NCBI GenBank assembly: GCA_947044405.1
Contig: CAMRHE010000463.1
Location: forward strand, 1,043,501 to 1,107,500
Direction of reading: 5' to 3'
From: Leptodactylus fallax
Taxonomy: Eukaryota > Chordata > Amphibia > Anura > Leptodactylidae
Length of the DNA: 64,000 bases
A model generated the notes under the pieces. It did not search any database, had not been told where the DNA came from, and saw only the letters and a list, made by a program, of their open reading frames with translations. Shown in pieces: positions 1 to 11,050 of this stretch; the first letter of the stretch is position 1, and each line of letters opens with the position of its first letter. Made by a program: the position numbers and the translations under genes.

Positions 1-1934
1 GCTACACTGTGTATGGGGGGAGGGTACACTGTGTATGGGGCGGGCTACACTGTGTATGGGGAGGCTACACTGTGTATGGGGGGAGACTACACTGTGTATG
101 GGGGGAGGATACTCTGTGTATGGGGGGAGGCTACACTGTGTATGGGGGTGGCTACACTGTGTATGGGGGGAAACTACACTGTGTATGGAGGGGGCTACAC
201 TGTGTATGGGGGGAGGCTACACTGTGTATGGGGGAGGCTACACTGTGTATGTGGGAGGCTACTCTGTGTATGGGGAAGCTACACTGTGTATGGGGGAGGC
301 TACACTGTGTATGGGGGAAGCTACACTGTGTATGGGGGGAGGCTACACTGTGTATGGGGGAGGCTACTCTCTGTATGGGGGAAGCTACACTGTGTATGGG
401 GGAGGCTACACTGTGTACGGGGGGAGGCTACACTGTGTATGGGGGGAGGCTACACTGTGTATGGGGGAGGCTACTCTCTGTATGGTGGAAGCTACACTGT
501 GTATGGGGGGAGGCTACACTGTGTATGGGGGGAGGCTACACTGTGTATGGAGGGGGCTACACTGTGTATGGGGGGGAAGCTACACTGTATATGGGGGGGG
601 GCTACACTGTGTATGGAGGGGGCTACACTGTGTATGGGGGGGAAGCTACTCTGTGTACGGGGAAGGCTACACTGTGTATGGGGGGGAAGCTACACTGTGT
701 ATGGGGGGAAGCTACACTGTGTATGGGGGGAGGCTACACTGTGTATGGGGGAGACTACTCTGTGTAAGGGGGAAACTACACTGTGTATGTGGGGAGGCTA
801 CACTGTGTATGGGGGGAGGCTACACTGTGTATGGGGGGAGGCTACACTGTGTATGGGGGAGGCTACACTGTGTATGGGGGGAGGCTACACGGTGTATGGG
901 GGGAAGCTACACTGTGTATGGAGGGGGCTACACTGTGTATGGGGGGGAAGCTACTCTGTGTATGGGGGAGGCTACACTGTGTATGGGGGGGGCTACACTG
1001 TGTATGGGGGGGCTACACTGTGTATGGGGGGAGGCTACACGGTGTATGGGGGGAAGCTACACTGTGTATGGGGGGAAGCTACACTGTGTATGGGGGTAGG
1101 CTACACTGTGAATGGGGGAGGCTACACTGTGTATGGGGGGAGGCTACACTGTGTACGGGGGGAGGCTACACTGTGTATGGGGGGAGGCTACATGGTGTAT
1201 GGGGGGAAGCTACACTGTGTATGGAGGGGGCTACACTGTGTATGGGGGGAAGCTACACTGTATTTGGAGGGAGGCTACACTGTGTATGGAGGGGGCTACA
1301 CTGTGTATGGGGGAGGCTACACTGTGTATGGGGGAGGCTACACTGTGTATGGGGGGGGAAGCTACACTGTGTATGGGGGGAAGCTACACTGTGTATGGGG
1401 GGAGGCTACACTGTGTATGGGGGGAGGCTACTCTGTGTAAGGAGGAAACTACACTGTGTATGGGGGGAGGCTACACTGTGTATGGGGGGAGGCTACACTG
1501 TGTATGGGGGGAAGCTACACTGTGTACGGGGGGAGGCTACACTGTGTATGGGGGGAGGCTAGTCTGTGTAAGGAGGAAACTACACTGTGTATGGGGGGAG
1601 GCTACACTGTGTACGGGGGGAGGCTACACTGTGTATGGGGGGGAGGCTACACTGTGTACGGGGGGAGGCTACACTGTGTATGGGGGGGAGGCTACACTGT
1701 GTATGGGGGGGAGGCTACACTGTGTACGGGGGGAGGCTACACTGTGTATGGAGGGGGCTACACTGTGTACGGGGGGAGGCTACACTGTGTATGGGGGGAG
1801 GCTACACTGTGTATGGGGGGAGGCTACACTGTGTATGGGGGGAGGCTACACTGCTTATGGGGGAGGCTACACTGTATATGGGGGGAGGCTACACGGTGTA
1901 TGGGGGGAAGCTACACTGTGTATGGAGGGGAGGC
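1..1934. repeat. G-rich ~22-bp minisatellite, left part
   Basis: Tandem copies of a unit with core CTACACTGTGTATGGG followed by a variable run of G and GGAGG or GGAAG. Unit length drifts between about 20 and 24 bp because the G run varies. Roughly 85 copies are seen here, and the array continues after the Gypsy insertion at 9093. All three plus frames are nearly free of stops, so long repeat-only ORFs arise that are not genes. Confidence 0.97.
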
Positions 1935-2908
1935 TGTAAGAGACAGCCAATGTTGTCCTAAGCTTCATTTGTCTGTATAAACTGTTAATGTTGAATGTAT
2001 TTCTGTGATTCTGTTCCTTTAAGACAGCAGCCATTGTAATTGTGACATGATACTGGAGTGAGACCCCCCTTTTTATGTCAGCCTGCCTGTTCTGCAGACA
2101 GAGTGTGAGCAGAGAAGCAGGAAGTGACGAGACAGAGAGCAGCAGCCATCTTAGCAAGTGTTGTATTGAACTGGTGTGGAGATTTTTCTGTACAGCTAAG
2201 CTGTATCTTGGTCCAGAGACAAACAGAGTGTAAAGAGACAACAGGACTAGTGAGTCCACGTGAAAGGAACTGTGCTCAGTGGCTGATCAGTGAGACTGAC
2301 ATTGTGACTGTGTATATGGATACCACAGATAGAGACTCGCAGTGCTGTTGATGTACTGGACGGCACCTGCTAAATCCCGGCTTACATCCCAGCTCAGTGT
2401 ATGGATTCGGCAGGACTGTCAGTGTGCTGAGTGGAATCTGCTGTTGGATTACATTGCATTCAGTTGGTTTCCCTGTCTTTTAAAGAGGACTTCATTTCTC
2501 CCAAGATCCTGATAACCGTGAGGAGAGGACGCTTCACTATAAAAGAAAGGACCGACTTTGGGCCCCACCGCGCGCTTCTACGGACTGTAAGCGGTCCACC
2601 TGGACCACTGGGGAAAAGGGGGTGCACCCAAATGTGAAGTCAGGGTCAGTTAGGGATAGTTTTGAGTATATTGTTCATTCAGTGTCCATACTGCAGAAGT
2701 GGACAGAGTAAAAGTAGAAACCATTGCAGAATTTGCCTTGAAATTGTTCATGCGATATTGTATATTTTGCTTGTCTTTATCCCTGTCATTTTACCTTTAA
2801 CTAGCCTTTATTAACTTATAGTAAATATATATTCTTTTCTTGAACTACCGCGTGTGCGTTCATTTCTGGTTGCGGAGACCAAACCACCTGCCTTGCTCTC
2901 GGTCCACA
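1935..2908 (+). repeat. 5' LTR of the Gypsy element
   Basis: 974 bp, starting TGTAAGAGACAGCC and ending GGTCCACA. It matches 8116-9092 along its whole length. A TATAAAA lies at 2538-2544 and an AGTAAA, a possible weak polyadenylation signal, near 2819, so U3-R-U5 can be placed roughly. Confidence 0.96.
2538..2544 (+). promoter_or_regulatory. TATA box in the 5' LTR
   Basis: TATAAAA preceded by CTTCAC and followed by a purine stretch. The same box is kept in the 3' LTR at 8722-8728. Its position about 600 bp into the LTR would place the RNA start near 2570. This is inferred from motif and position only. Confidence 0.6.
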
Positions 2909-2911
2909 AAT

Positions 2912-2929
2912 TGGCGTAGTCGGCAGGAT
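2912..2929 (+). other. Primer-binding site, tRNA-Ser type
   Basis: TGGCGTAGTCGGCAGGAT begins 3 nt after the 5' LTR. From memory it is the exact complement of the 3' end, with CCA, of a vertebrate tRNA-Ser (AGA type) over 18 nt. A tRNA-Ser primer is known for Mag-like Gypsy elements. Confidence 0.85.
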
Positions 2930-2941
2930 CCGCTTACCAGA

Positions 2942-3968
2942 ATGGACGGTGACGCACCCGTTAGGGAGAATGGTGCTGGAGGAAGAATGCCAGCAGGGGC
3001 TATAATGAGTCAGTTAGCTAAATTTGATGGCAATAATATGTCAGTGAGTATGTGGGTGGAACAGATACGAATGATACAGCGAATGTACCAGACCGCACCA
3101 GAAGTACTAGTAGAGCTAGCAATATTGACATTACAAGGGGATGCTAAGACCACTGTGATACTGAGGCCATTTGAACAAAGGCAGACATTTGAGCAAGTAG
3201 TCCAGATTCTAGAAACCATCTATGGAGAAACTGCATTGCTGGGGTCTCTGCAGGCTCGGTTCTTCCAGAGGGTACAACAGGAGAATGATAGCCTTCCCCA
3301 ATATGCAAATGCCCTACAAGAACTGCTCCGAGATATTCAAAGGAAGGAAAGAGGGGGGCTCGCCAGCCTTCTGTAACCCTGATCGGACTCTCCGTGACCA
3401 GTTTGTCCTGGGGATACGTGACGGCAGTTTAACTGTGACTATGCAGGATTTTATACGACGAGAGACTGATGCTAAATTCCATGATGTACAGGTAGAGGCC
3501 ATCTCCCGTGCCAATAGTATGGTCCCGAGGCCGCAGACCGCAGTTGGAGTTACTTTGTCACAGGGGGCTAGTTCTGGCTCAGAGACAGTAGAAAAAGGGA
3601 CGGTTAAAGAAATTCTCACAGTAATGCAGAAACTGCAAGAACAAATGGAACACTTGCACACTCGTTGTGATGAGCAGTCTATGAAAATTGCAGACTTCCA
3701 GAAGACTGGAGATGAAAGGGTGAGCCATCCACACCCAGCAAGTCAGAATCACCCACCACCCCGCTGGAGGGGTGAGGATAGGACCTACCGAAGGGGTCCA
3801 AATTATTTAGTGCAGTGCTCAGGAGAAATCGAAGGGGCTTACCGAAGGGGCCCAAACAGATGGCCAGAACGACGGGGGATACGCTGCTGGGAGTGTGGAC
3901 GGATGGGCCACGTTGCTGCTAGATGTCCAGAGCAGCGACAAACTTATGAGAGACCGCCGTTAAACTGA
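2942..3968 (+). pseudogene. gag: gag of the Gypsy element, one frameshift
   Basis: Structural polyprotein that would form the particle and bind the element RNA. The ATG at 2942 is the first one in the leader, 34 nt after the LTR. The first frame stops at 3374-3376; the remainder of Gag lies in another frame and ends at TGA 3966-3968. The break lies near the six-G run at 3353-3358 and fits one extra base there. Helix-rich, capsid-like sequence fills the first part. A basic Arg/Gly-rich region then leads to one CCHC zinc knuckle (CWEC..., coded 3885-3926), all four ligands present. The last two sense codons and the stop overlap the pol frame. Without a functional frame this copy cannot make full Gag, although pol is intact. 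Confidence 0.9.
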
Positions 3969-4036
3969 AGTCCCCTGCTGCTGAAGGGCGTGTAGTAGGG
4001 GAGACTGACAAGGAGACTATGTGGGGAGAATGCCCT
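3959..4036 (+). promoter_or_regulatory. Candidate -1 ribosomal frameshift signal at gag-pol
   Basis: The heptamer G-TTA-AAC (3959-3965, read in the gag frame) sits directly before the gag stop TGA (3966-3968). Five nt later a 10-bp stem can form: 3971-3980 (TCCCCTGCTG) with 3993-4002 (TAGTAGGGGA), two pairs being G-U, around a 12-nt loop. Loop bases 3985-3990 (AGGGCG) can pair with 4031-4036 (TGCCCT), giving an H-type pseudoknot. The pol frame, which is -1 to gag, is open from 3950. GUUAAAC is an accepted slippery heptamer of the X-XXY-YYZ class. Confidence 0.8.
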
Positions 4037-7000
4037 GATGATGACCTGATCGCTGCAAGTCCTGTCATACAGGTGGAAATGGAGGGTATTCCGGTTACCG
4101 GGATGATTGACACGGGTTCCCAAGTAACGACCTTGAGTAGAGACTGTTATGAACGGTACTTCCGGCAACATGTGAAATATGATCCCCATACATTCGTACG
4201 AGTGGTCGCAGCTAACCAGTTACCAGTTCCGGTCGTGGGAGTGGCCTGGATGAATGTCCGGGTATGTGGCCAAGATCTAGGTAGGAAAGGCATTGTGGTG
4301 GTACAGGAGTCACATGAAGTAAAGGTCCCTGTCATTTTGGGGATGAATGTGTTAAAAGAATTAGATCAGATCCTCTTTGAAAAGAAAGGTCACGGTTATT
4401 GGAAAGAAACCACCACACATCGGCCTACTCAAACAGCTTACCAGCGGCTGATCCGGACATGTGGCTTACAGAAAAGTTCAGATGCACAGCGTCCTCTGGC
4501 TCGAATTTCAGTTCCTTTGCATACAAAAGTTACACTGCCACCCAGTCGGGAGACAATAGTGTCCATGCCCGTAGGCACCTGTCGGAAACTAGAGGGCATA
4601 GCTGTGTTGGTAGAACCACTGCAGGCAGCCGAAGGAGGTGTTGATCCGCTAGTGGCCCGTTCCTTGGCAATAGTTCGCAATGGAAGAGTACCACTTCGAT
4701 GTGTAAACACTCAGGACCAGAGTGTGGACCTGACCCCAGGGAGGCTGCTGGCTAACATCTATGTGACTCCGGAGGAAGTAAGGAAAGTAACTCCAATGCA
4801 GCTGAAGCCGACTGAAAGGGATGAGTGGACCGTAACTGTGTCCATGGGAGAAGATGAGGAACCCACCTCTGAATGGAATGGCTGTGCAATTCGAGAACAG
4901 ATGAAGATGGATGTAAGTTCATGTTCTCTGGAATGGGTGCAGAAGGTAGATGAGCTGTTGTGGGAGAACCAAGCCACCTTTGCACGGTATGCTGAAGATT
5001 TTGGATGTACCACAGGGATCTACCATGAGATTCCCACAGGAGACACCCCTCCAATTAGAGAGCGCTACCGACAAATTCCTCCACAGTTGTATCAGGAAGT
5101 GAAAGAACTGTTAGCTAAGATGCTACAGGGTGGGATCATCCAAGAAAGCCAGAGTCCCTGGGCGGCTCCTGTGGTGTTAGTAAGAAAAAAAGATGGGTCC
5201 ATCCGATTTTGCGTAGACTATCGGAAGTTAAACGCTTGCACCGTACGAGATTCCTACCCCTTGCCACGGATTGAGGAGTCCCTCTCAGCGCTAGGGAGAG
5301 CCCGGTACTTCTCCTCACTAGATCTGGCTAGTGGGTATTGGCAGGTGCCGATGGCCACAAAAGACAAGGAGAAGACGGCATTCATCTTGCCCATGGGACT
5401 ATACGAATTTAACCGGATGCCCTTCGGGTTGACAAATGCACCCGGAACGTTTCAGCGGTTGATGGAGAAATGTCTCGGTGACTTCAACTTTGAGTTCACT
5501 CTCATCTACTTGGATGACATTATAGTGTATTCTGCGACCTTTGAAGACCATCTCCACCAGTTGGGGCAACTATTTCGAAGATTGCGGGAACATGGGCTCA
5601 AATTGAAACCCAGTAAATGTCGGTTGTTCCAATCTGAAATTGATTACTTGGGTCACCGCGTATCAGGAGAAGGGGTGAGACCATCAAGAGACAAGATAGC
5701 GGCTGTTCAAGATTGGCCGATACCGACTACCCTGCGAGAAGTGAGGGCGTTCCTTGGAGTAGCCGGTTACTATCGACGGTTTATTAAGGATTTCGCCAAG
5801 GTAGCAGCACCACTTAATGCTCTCCTACGAGGCACATCCGGTGGTCCAAAGAACCGGTCCGTGAAGTGGGGACCTGAACAGGAACAAGCCTTCCAGGCAT
5901 TGAAGGATGCACTGACAACAGCCCCAATCTTGGCATATGCTGATTACCACTTGCCGTTCCAGCTGTATACAGATGCAAGCCTGTATGGTCTTGGAGCAGT
6001 GCTTTCCCAGCTTCAGGATGGCCAGGAGAGGGTCATAGCGTACGGCAGCCGGTCTTTGAGAGATTCTGAAAGAAACCCCGAGAATTATAGTTCATTTAAA
6101 TTGGAGCTGTTGGCACTGGTATGGGCCATGACCGAGAAATTCTCTGAATATTTGACCGGTGCTGAAGTTTTAGTACTGACTGACAACAACCCACTAGCTC
6201 ACCTGGAAAATGCCAAGCTCGGGGCGTTAGAGCAGAGGTGGATAGCCCGAATGTCTACATTCAATTACCGCATTAAGTATCGGTCCAAGACAGAGAACCA
6301 GAATGCTGACGGACTTTCTAGGGTAACTGCCCAGACCCCCACAGAAGACGTGGATCATGAGTTGGAGCATGTGGAGGTGCCCGATTTCAGCAGATTTTCA
6401 CAGGCCTTGACCGCCACTAATCAGTTTGAGATGGAGGGGACTGAAATGGCTCCTTTCTTTGGTCCCTCACGACAGGAATGGGCACAGATACAACAGACCC
6501 ATGAGGGGCTGGCGCAGATGATCAAGTGTGTTGAGAAAGGCCAGAAGCCCTGTAGAGAGGAAAGAGAACGACTGACACGTGAGATATTATCTGTTTTGAG
6601 TCAGTGGGAAAAGTTGGAGATGAAAAATGGAGTGCTATGCCGAAAGGTCTATTTACCTTCTGAGATCGACATTCGATACCAAATTGTGGTGCCTAGTGAA
6701 CTGGCTCGCTCCTTGGCAGTTGAGGCTCATAATAAGAATGGACATTTTGGTCATGAGAAGACCTTTCGTTGGTTACAGCGACTGATTTACTGCCCTGGTC
6801 TTCGTCAAATGGTCGAAGAAGTATGCCGCAGCTGTCGAACTTGTGAGATCCATAAGGCAATAGAACAGAGAGCTCCCCTGCAAACCATCGTGACCCAGGA
6901 ACCTTTAGAAATCGTCATGATAGACTATCTAATGGTGGGCCCATCCAATAGCGGACACCAGTATTGCCTCGTAATGGTGGATCACTTCACCAAATTTGCG

Positions 7001-8101
7001 GCGGTAACCGCCACCAAGGACCAGACAGCTGAGTCAGCAGCTCGTGCTCTGTGCCAAGATTTCATTCGAGTATATGGGTGCCCCCAACGCATCCACTCCG
7101 ACCAGGGCGCCTGCTTTGAGGGACACGTAATGAAAGAAGTTCAACGTATCTACGGGATAAAGAAGTCGCACACGACTCCATACCACCCTCAGGGAAATGG
7201 GGCCTGTGAAAGATTCAACAGAACTCTGCTACAGATGCTGCGGACTCTGGAGGAAGACAAGAAGTTACAGTGGCCTCAGTTCTTGTCTGAAATGGCCTAT
7301 AACAATCAGGTCCATTCTACAACGGGGTACTCTCCTTATACACTTCTCTTTGGGCGGTCTGGGCGAAGTATAGGAGAATTACAGTTGAATGATGTGGATG
7401 GGTTCCCTCCGAGGGATCCAACCTCTTGGGTGCGGGCGCATCGGCAGAGACTTGAGACGATCCATCGATTGGTGCGGCAGCGCCTGCAAGAACATCCCCA
7501 TCCTGATAAGACCCCAGTGCAAGAAGCACCATTGCAACCAGGCGACCTGGTGCTAGTTCGTGTCAAGAAACCCCAAGGGAAATTGGAAAGCCGATGGGAG
7601 GCTTTGCCGTATCGTGTTGTTGGCCGCAAGTATGCGAATGGGCCAGTGTACCAGGTCCAGAAAGAAGGAACTGATTGTGTTCGAGTACTTCACCGAAATA
7701 TGTTGCGCCTTTGTCATTCTGAAGGGACAAATCACGATGGGCCTGCCAATGTGAATGAGCTCCCACAGTCAGAGAATGGAGGTGCGGAATGGGCCTCCGA
7801 CGAGGAGGATGATTGTTGGCCGATCCCTGCTCCTGGGGATGTTCCACCTGTGACTACTGTATCTCCGGCCTGTGCCCCCTCTGGTGCGGAATCCGCTGGT
7901 CCTTCTCAGCCCATAGCTGCAGCACCCCATAATATACCACCGGTCCTCAGACGGACCACTAGGCCAAATGCTGGTATTCCCCCTGTTCGGTATGCGCAGG
8001 ATGAGTTTGTTTGGCCTGCCATACATCGGTATACTACCACCCTGTGCATAAAAGTACAACCCTCTGGATATACAGTCATAGGCAGGGACTGCCAATCTTA
8101 A
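4019..8101 (+). CDS. pol: pol polyprotein: protease, reverse transcriptase, RNase H, integrase
   Basis: Uninterrupted 1360 codons from the first ATG; the frame is open from 3950 and overlaps gag, so the natural product probably starts by -1 frameshift rather than at this ATG. Domains in order: aspartic protease with DTGS at residues 31-34; reverse transcriptase with YLDD at 497-500; RNase H with TDAS near 651-654; integrase HHCC zinc domain about 904-948 (two His, then CRSCRTC); integrase core with Asp969, Asp1028 and Glu1064, the last two separated by 35 residues as usual for DDE integrases. A GPY/F-like module follows (about 1180-1235) and then a Pro/Ala-rich, acidic tail. The order PR-RT-RH-IN is standard Ty3/Gypsy. 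All catalytic residues checked are present. Confidence 0.95.
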   Translation: MWGECPDDDLIAASPVIQVEMEGIPVTGMIDTGSQVTTLSRDCYERYFRQHVKYDPHTFVRVVAANQLPVPVVGVAWMNVRVCGQDLGRKGIVVVQESHEVKVPVILGMNVLKELDQILFEKKGHGYWKETTTHRPTQTAYQRLIRTCGLQKSSDAQRPLARISVPLHTKVTLPPSRETIVSMPVGTCRKLEGIAVLVEPLQAAEGGVDPLVARSLAIVRNGRVPLRCVNTQDQSVDLTPGRLLANIYVTPEEVRKVTPMQLKPTERDEWTVTVSMGEDEEPTSEWNGCAIREQMKMDVSSCSLEWVQKVDELLWENQATFARYAEDFGCTTGIYHEIPTGDTPPIRERYRQIPPQLYQEVKELLAKMLQGGIIQESQSPWAAPVVLVRKKDGSIRFCVDYRKLNACTVRDSYPLPRIEESLSALGRARYFSSLDLASGYWQVPMATKDKEKTAFILPMGLYEFNRMPFGLTNAPGTFQRLMEKCLGDFNFEFTLIYLDDIIVYSATFEDHLHQLGQLFRRLREHGLKLKPSKCRLFQSEIDYLGHRVSGEGVRPSRDKIAAVQDWPIPTTLREVRAFLGVAGYYRRFIKDFAKVAAPLNALLRGTSGGPKNRSVKWGPEQEQAFQALKDALTTAPILAYADYHLPFQLYTDASLYGLGAVLSQLQDGQERVIAYGSRSLRDSERNPENYSSFKLELLALVWAMTEKFSEYLTGAEVLVLTDNNPLAHLENAKLGALEQRWIARMSTFNYRIKYRSKTENQNADGLSRVTAQTPTEDVDHELEHVEVPDFSRFSQALTATNQFEMEGTEMAPFFGPSRQEWAQIQQTHEGLAQMIKCVEKGQKPCREERERLTREILSVLSQWEKLEMKNGVLCRKVYLPSEIDIRYQIVVPSELARSLAVEAHNKNGHFGHEKTFRWLQRLIYCPGLRQMVEEVCRSCRTCEIHKAIEQRAPLQTIVTQEPLEIVMIDYLMVGPSNSGHQYCLVMVDHFTKFAAVTATKDQTAESAARALCQDFIRVYGCPQRIHSDQGACFEGHVMKEVQRIYGIKKSHTTPYHPQGNGACERFNRTLLQMLRTLEEDKKLQWPQFLSEMAYNNQVHSTTGYSPYTLLFGRSGRSIGELQLNDVDGFPPRDPTSWVRAHRQRLETIHRLVRQRLQEHPHPDKTPVQEAPLQPGDLVLVRVKKPQGKLESRWEALPYRVVGRKYANGPVYQVQKEGTDCVRVLHRNMLRLCHSEGTNHDGPANVNELPQSENGGAEWASDEEDDCWPIPAPGDVPPVTTVSPACAPSGAESAGPSQPIAAAPHNIPPVLRRTTRPNAGIPPVRYAQDEFVWPAIHRYTTTLCIKVQPSGYTVIGRDCQS

Positions 8102-8115
8102 AGTGGGGGGGAATA
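8101..8115 (+). other. Polypurine tract of the Gypsy element
   Basis: AAGTGGGGGGGAATA lies immediately before the 3' LTR and right after the pol stop. This is the expected primer for plus-strand DNA synthesis; function is inferred from position. Confidence 0.75.
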
Positions 8116-9092
8116 TGTAAGAGACAGCCAATGTTGTCCTAAGCTTCATTTGTCTGTATAAACTGTTAATGTTGAATGTATTTCTGTGATTCTGTTCCTT
8201 TAAGACAGCAGCCATTGTAATTGTGACATGATGCTGGAGTGACTTCCCCCCCCCTTTTATGTCAGCCTGCCTGTTCTGCAGACAGAGTGTGAGCAGAGAA
8301 GCAGGAAGTGACGAGACAGAGAGCAGCAGCCATCTTGGCAAGTGTTGTATTGAACTGGTGTGGAGATTTTTCTGTACAGCTAAGCTGTATCTTGGTCCAG
8401 AGACAAACAGGGTGTAGGGAGACAACAGGACTAGTGAGTCCACGTGAAAGGAACTGTGCTCAGTGGCTGATCAGTGAGACTGACATTGTGACTGTGTATA
8501 TGGATACCACAGATAGAGACTCGCAGTGCTGTTGATGTACTGGACAGCACCTGCTAAATCCCGGCTTACATCCCAGCTCAGTGTATGGATTCGGCAGGAC
8601 TGTCAGTGTGCTGAGTGGAATCTGCTGTTGGATTACATTGCATTCAGTTGGTTTCCCTGTCTGTTAAAGAGGACTTCATTTCTCCCAAGATCCTGATAAC
8701 CGTGAGGAGAGGACGCTTCACTATAAAAGAAAGGACCGACTTTGGGCCCCACCGCGCGCTTCTACAGACTGTAAGCGGTCCACCTGGACCACTGGGGAAA
8801 AGGGGGTGCACCCAAATGTGATGTCAGGGTCAGTTAGGGATAGTTTTGAGTATATTGTTCATTCAGTGTCCATACTGCAGAAGTGGACAGAGTAAAAGTA
8901 GAAACCATTGCAGAATTTGCCTTGAAATTGTTCATGCTATATTGTATATTTTGCTTGTCTTTATCCCTGTCATTTTACCTTCAAATAGTCTTTATTAACT
9001 TATAGTAAATATATATTCTTTTCTTGAACTACCGCGTGTGCGTTCATTTCTGGTTGCGGAGTCCAAACCACCTGCCTTGCTCTCGGTTCACA
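8116..9092 (+). repeat. 3' LTR of the Gypsy element
   Basis: 977 bp, TGTAAGAGACAGCC to GGTTCACA, the partner of 1935-2908. Differences are scattered substitutions plus a changed C/T tract near 8241-8256. Confidence 0.96.
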
Positions 9093-11050
9093 AGGCTACA
9101 CTGTGTATGGAGGGGGCTACACTGTGTATGGGGGGAGGCTACACTGTGTATGGGGGGAGGCTACACTGTGTATGGAGGGGGCTACACTGTGTATGGGGGG
9201 GAAGCTACACTGTGTATGGGGGAGGCTACACTGTGTATGGAGGGGGCTACACTGTGTATGGGGGGGAAGCTACACTGTGTATGGGGGAGGCTACTCTGTG
9301 TATGGGGGAGGCTACACTGTGTATGGGGGGGAAGCTACACTGTGTATGGGGGAGGCTACACTGTGTATGGGGGGAGGCTACACTGTGTATGGAGGGGGCT
9401 ACACTGTGTATGGGGGGGAAGCTACACTGTGTATGGGGGGAAGCTACACTGTGTATGGGGGGAGGCTACACGGTGTATGGGGGGAAGCTACACTGTGTAT
9501 GGAGGGGGCTACACTGTGTATGGGGGGGAAGCTACACTGTGTATGGGGGGAGGCTACACTGTGTATGGGGGAGGCTACACTGTATGGGGGGGAGGCTACA
9601 CTGTGTATGGAGGGGGCTACACTGTGTATGGGGGGAGGCTACACTGTGTATGGGGGAGGCTACACTGTGTATGGGGGAGGCTACACTGTGTACGGGGGGA
9701 GGCTACTCTTTGCATGGGGGGAGGCTACACTGTGTATGGAAGAGGCTACACTGTGTATGGGGGCTAGGCTACACTGTGTATGGAGGGGGCTACACTGTAT
9801 GGAGGGGGCTACTCTGTGTATGGGGGAGGCTACACTGTGTATGGAGGGGGCTACACTGTATGGAGGGGGCTACTCTGTGTATGGGGGGAGGCTACACTGT
9901 GTATGGGGGAGGCTACACTGTGTATGGGGGGAGGCTACTCTGTGTATGGGGGAGGCTACACGGTGTATGGAGGGAGGCTACACTGTGTATGGGGGAGGCT
10001 ACTCTGTGTATGGGGGAGGCTACACTGTGTATGGCGGGAGGATACTCTGTGTATGGGGGGAGGCTACACTGTGTATGGGGGGAGGCTACACTGTGTATGG
10101 GGGGGAGGCTACACTGTGTATGGGGTAGGCTACACTGTGTATGGGGGAGGCTACACTGTGTATGGGGGAGGCTACACTGTGTATGGGGGAGGCTACACTG
10201 TGTATGGAGGGAGTTACACTGTGTATGGAGGGGGCTACACTGTGTATGGGGGGAGGCTATACGGTGTATGGGGGAGGCTACACTGTGTATGGGGGGAAGC
10301 TACACTGTGTATGGGGGGAGGCTACACTGTGAATGGGGGGAGGCTATACGGTGTATGGGGGAGGCTACACTGTGTATGGGAGGAGGCTACACTGTGTATG
10401 GGGGGAGGCTACACTGTGTATGGAGGGGGCTACACTGTGTATGGGGGGGAGGCTACACTGTGTACGGGAGGAGGCTACACTGTGTATGGAGGGGGCTACA
10501 CTGTGTATGGAGGGGGCTACACTGTGTATGGGGGGGAGGCTACACGGTGTATGGGGGGGAAGCTACACTGTGTATGGAGGGGGCTACACTGTGTATGGGG
10601 GTGAGGCTACACGGTGTATGGGGGGGAAGCTACACTGTGTATGGGGGGAGGCTACACTGTGTATGGGGGGGAGGCTACACTGTGTATGGGGGGGAGGCTA
10701 CACTGTGTATGGGGGGAGGCTACACTGTGTATGGGGGGGAGGCTACACTGTGTATGGGGGAGGCTACACTGTGTATGGGGGGGAGGCTACACTGTGTATG
10801 GGGGGAGGCTACACTGTGTATGGGGGAGGCTACACTGTGTATGGGGGGAGGCTACACTGTGTATGGGGGGGAGGCTACACTGTGTATGGGGGGGAGGCTA
10901 CACTGTGTATGGGGGGAGGCTACACTGTGTATGGAGGGGGCTACACTGTGTATGGGGGGGAGGCTACACTGTGTATGGGGGGAGGCTACACTGTGTATGG
11001 GGGAGGCTACACTGTGTATGGGGGGAGGCTACACTGTGTATGGGGGGAGG
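9093..11050. repeat. G-rich ~22-bp minisatellite, right part
   Basis: Continuation of the array at 1-1934 with the same core and the same unit variants (ATGGGGGGAGG, ATGGAGGGGG, ACGGGGGG). About 87 copies. It ends near ATACACAGC and joins the 63-bp satellite directly. Confidence 0.97.

Larger units (their letters stand above)
1935..9092 (+). mobile_element. Ty3/Gypsy LTR retrotransposon, nearly complete, inserted in the minisatellite
   Basis: Two LTRs in the same orientation (1935-2908 and 8116-9092, each TG...CA) bracket a primer-binding site, gag, pol and a polypurine tract. The 4-bp AGGC before the 5' LTR (1931-1934) repeats after the 3' LTR (9093-9096); removing the element restores a normal minisatellite unit, so this is a clean insertion. 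The LTRs differ at about 20 of ~975 positions by eye (about 2%), so the copy is fairly young. Gag is broken by one frame change while pol is open. No envelope-like ORF lies between pol and the 3' LTR, and no chromodomain is visible. The tRNA-Ser type primer recalls Mag-like Gypsy lineages; that clade placement is an inference. Confidence 0.96.

Noticed and set aside
9..1980. Long plus-strand ORFs across the minisatellite (up to 475 codons)
   Set aside because: They are made only of repeat units lacking stops, appear in all three frames, and have no domain or gene context.
3340..3380. Programmed frameshift inside gag
   Set aside because: The frame change is in a G run in the middle of Gag without a stop-adjacent heptamer or stem; a one-base insertion explains it better.
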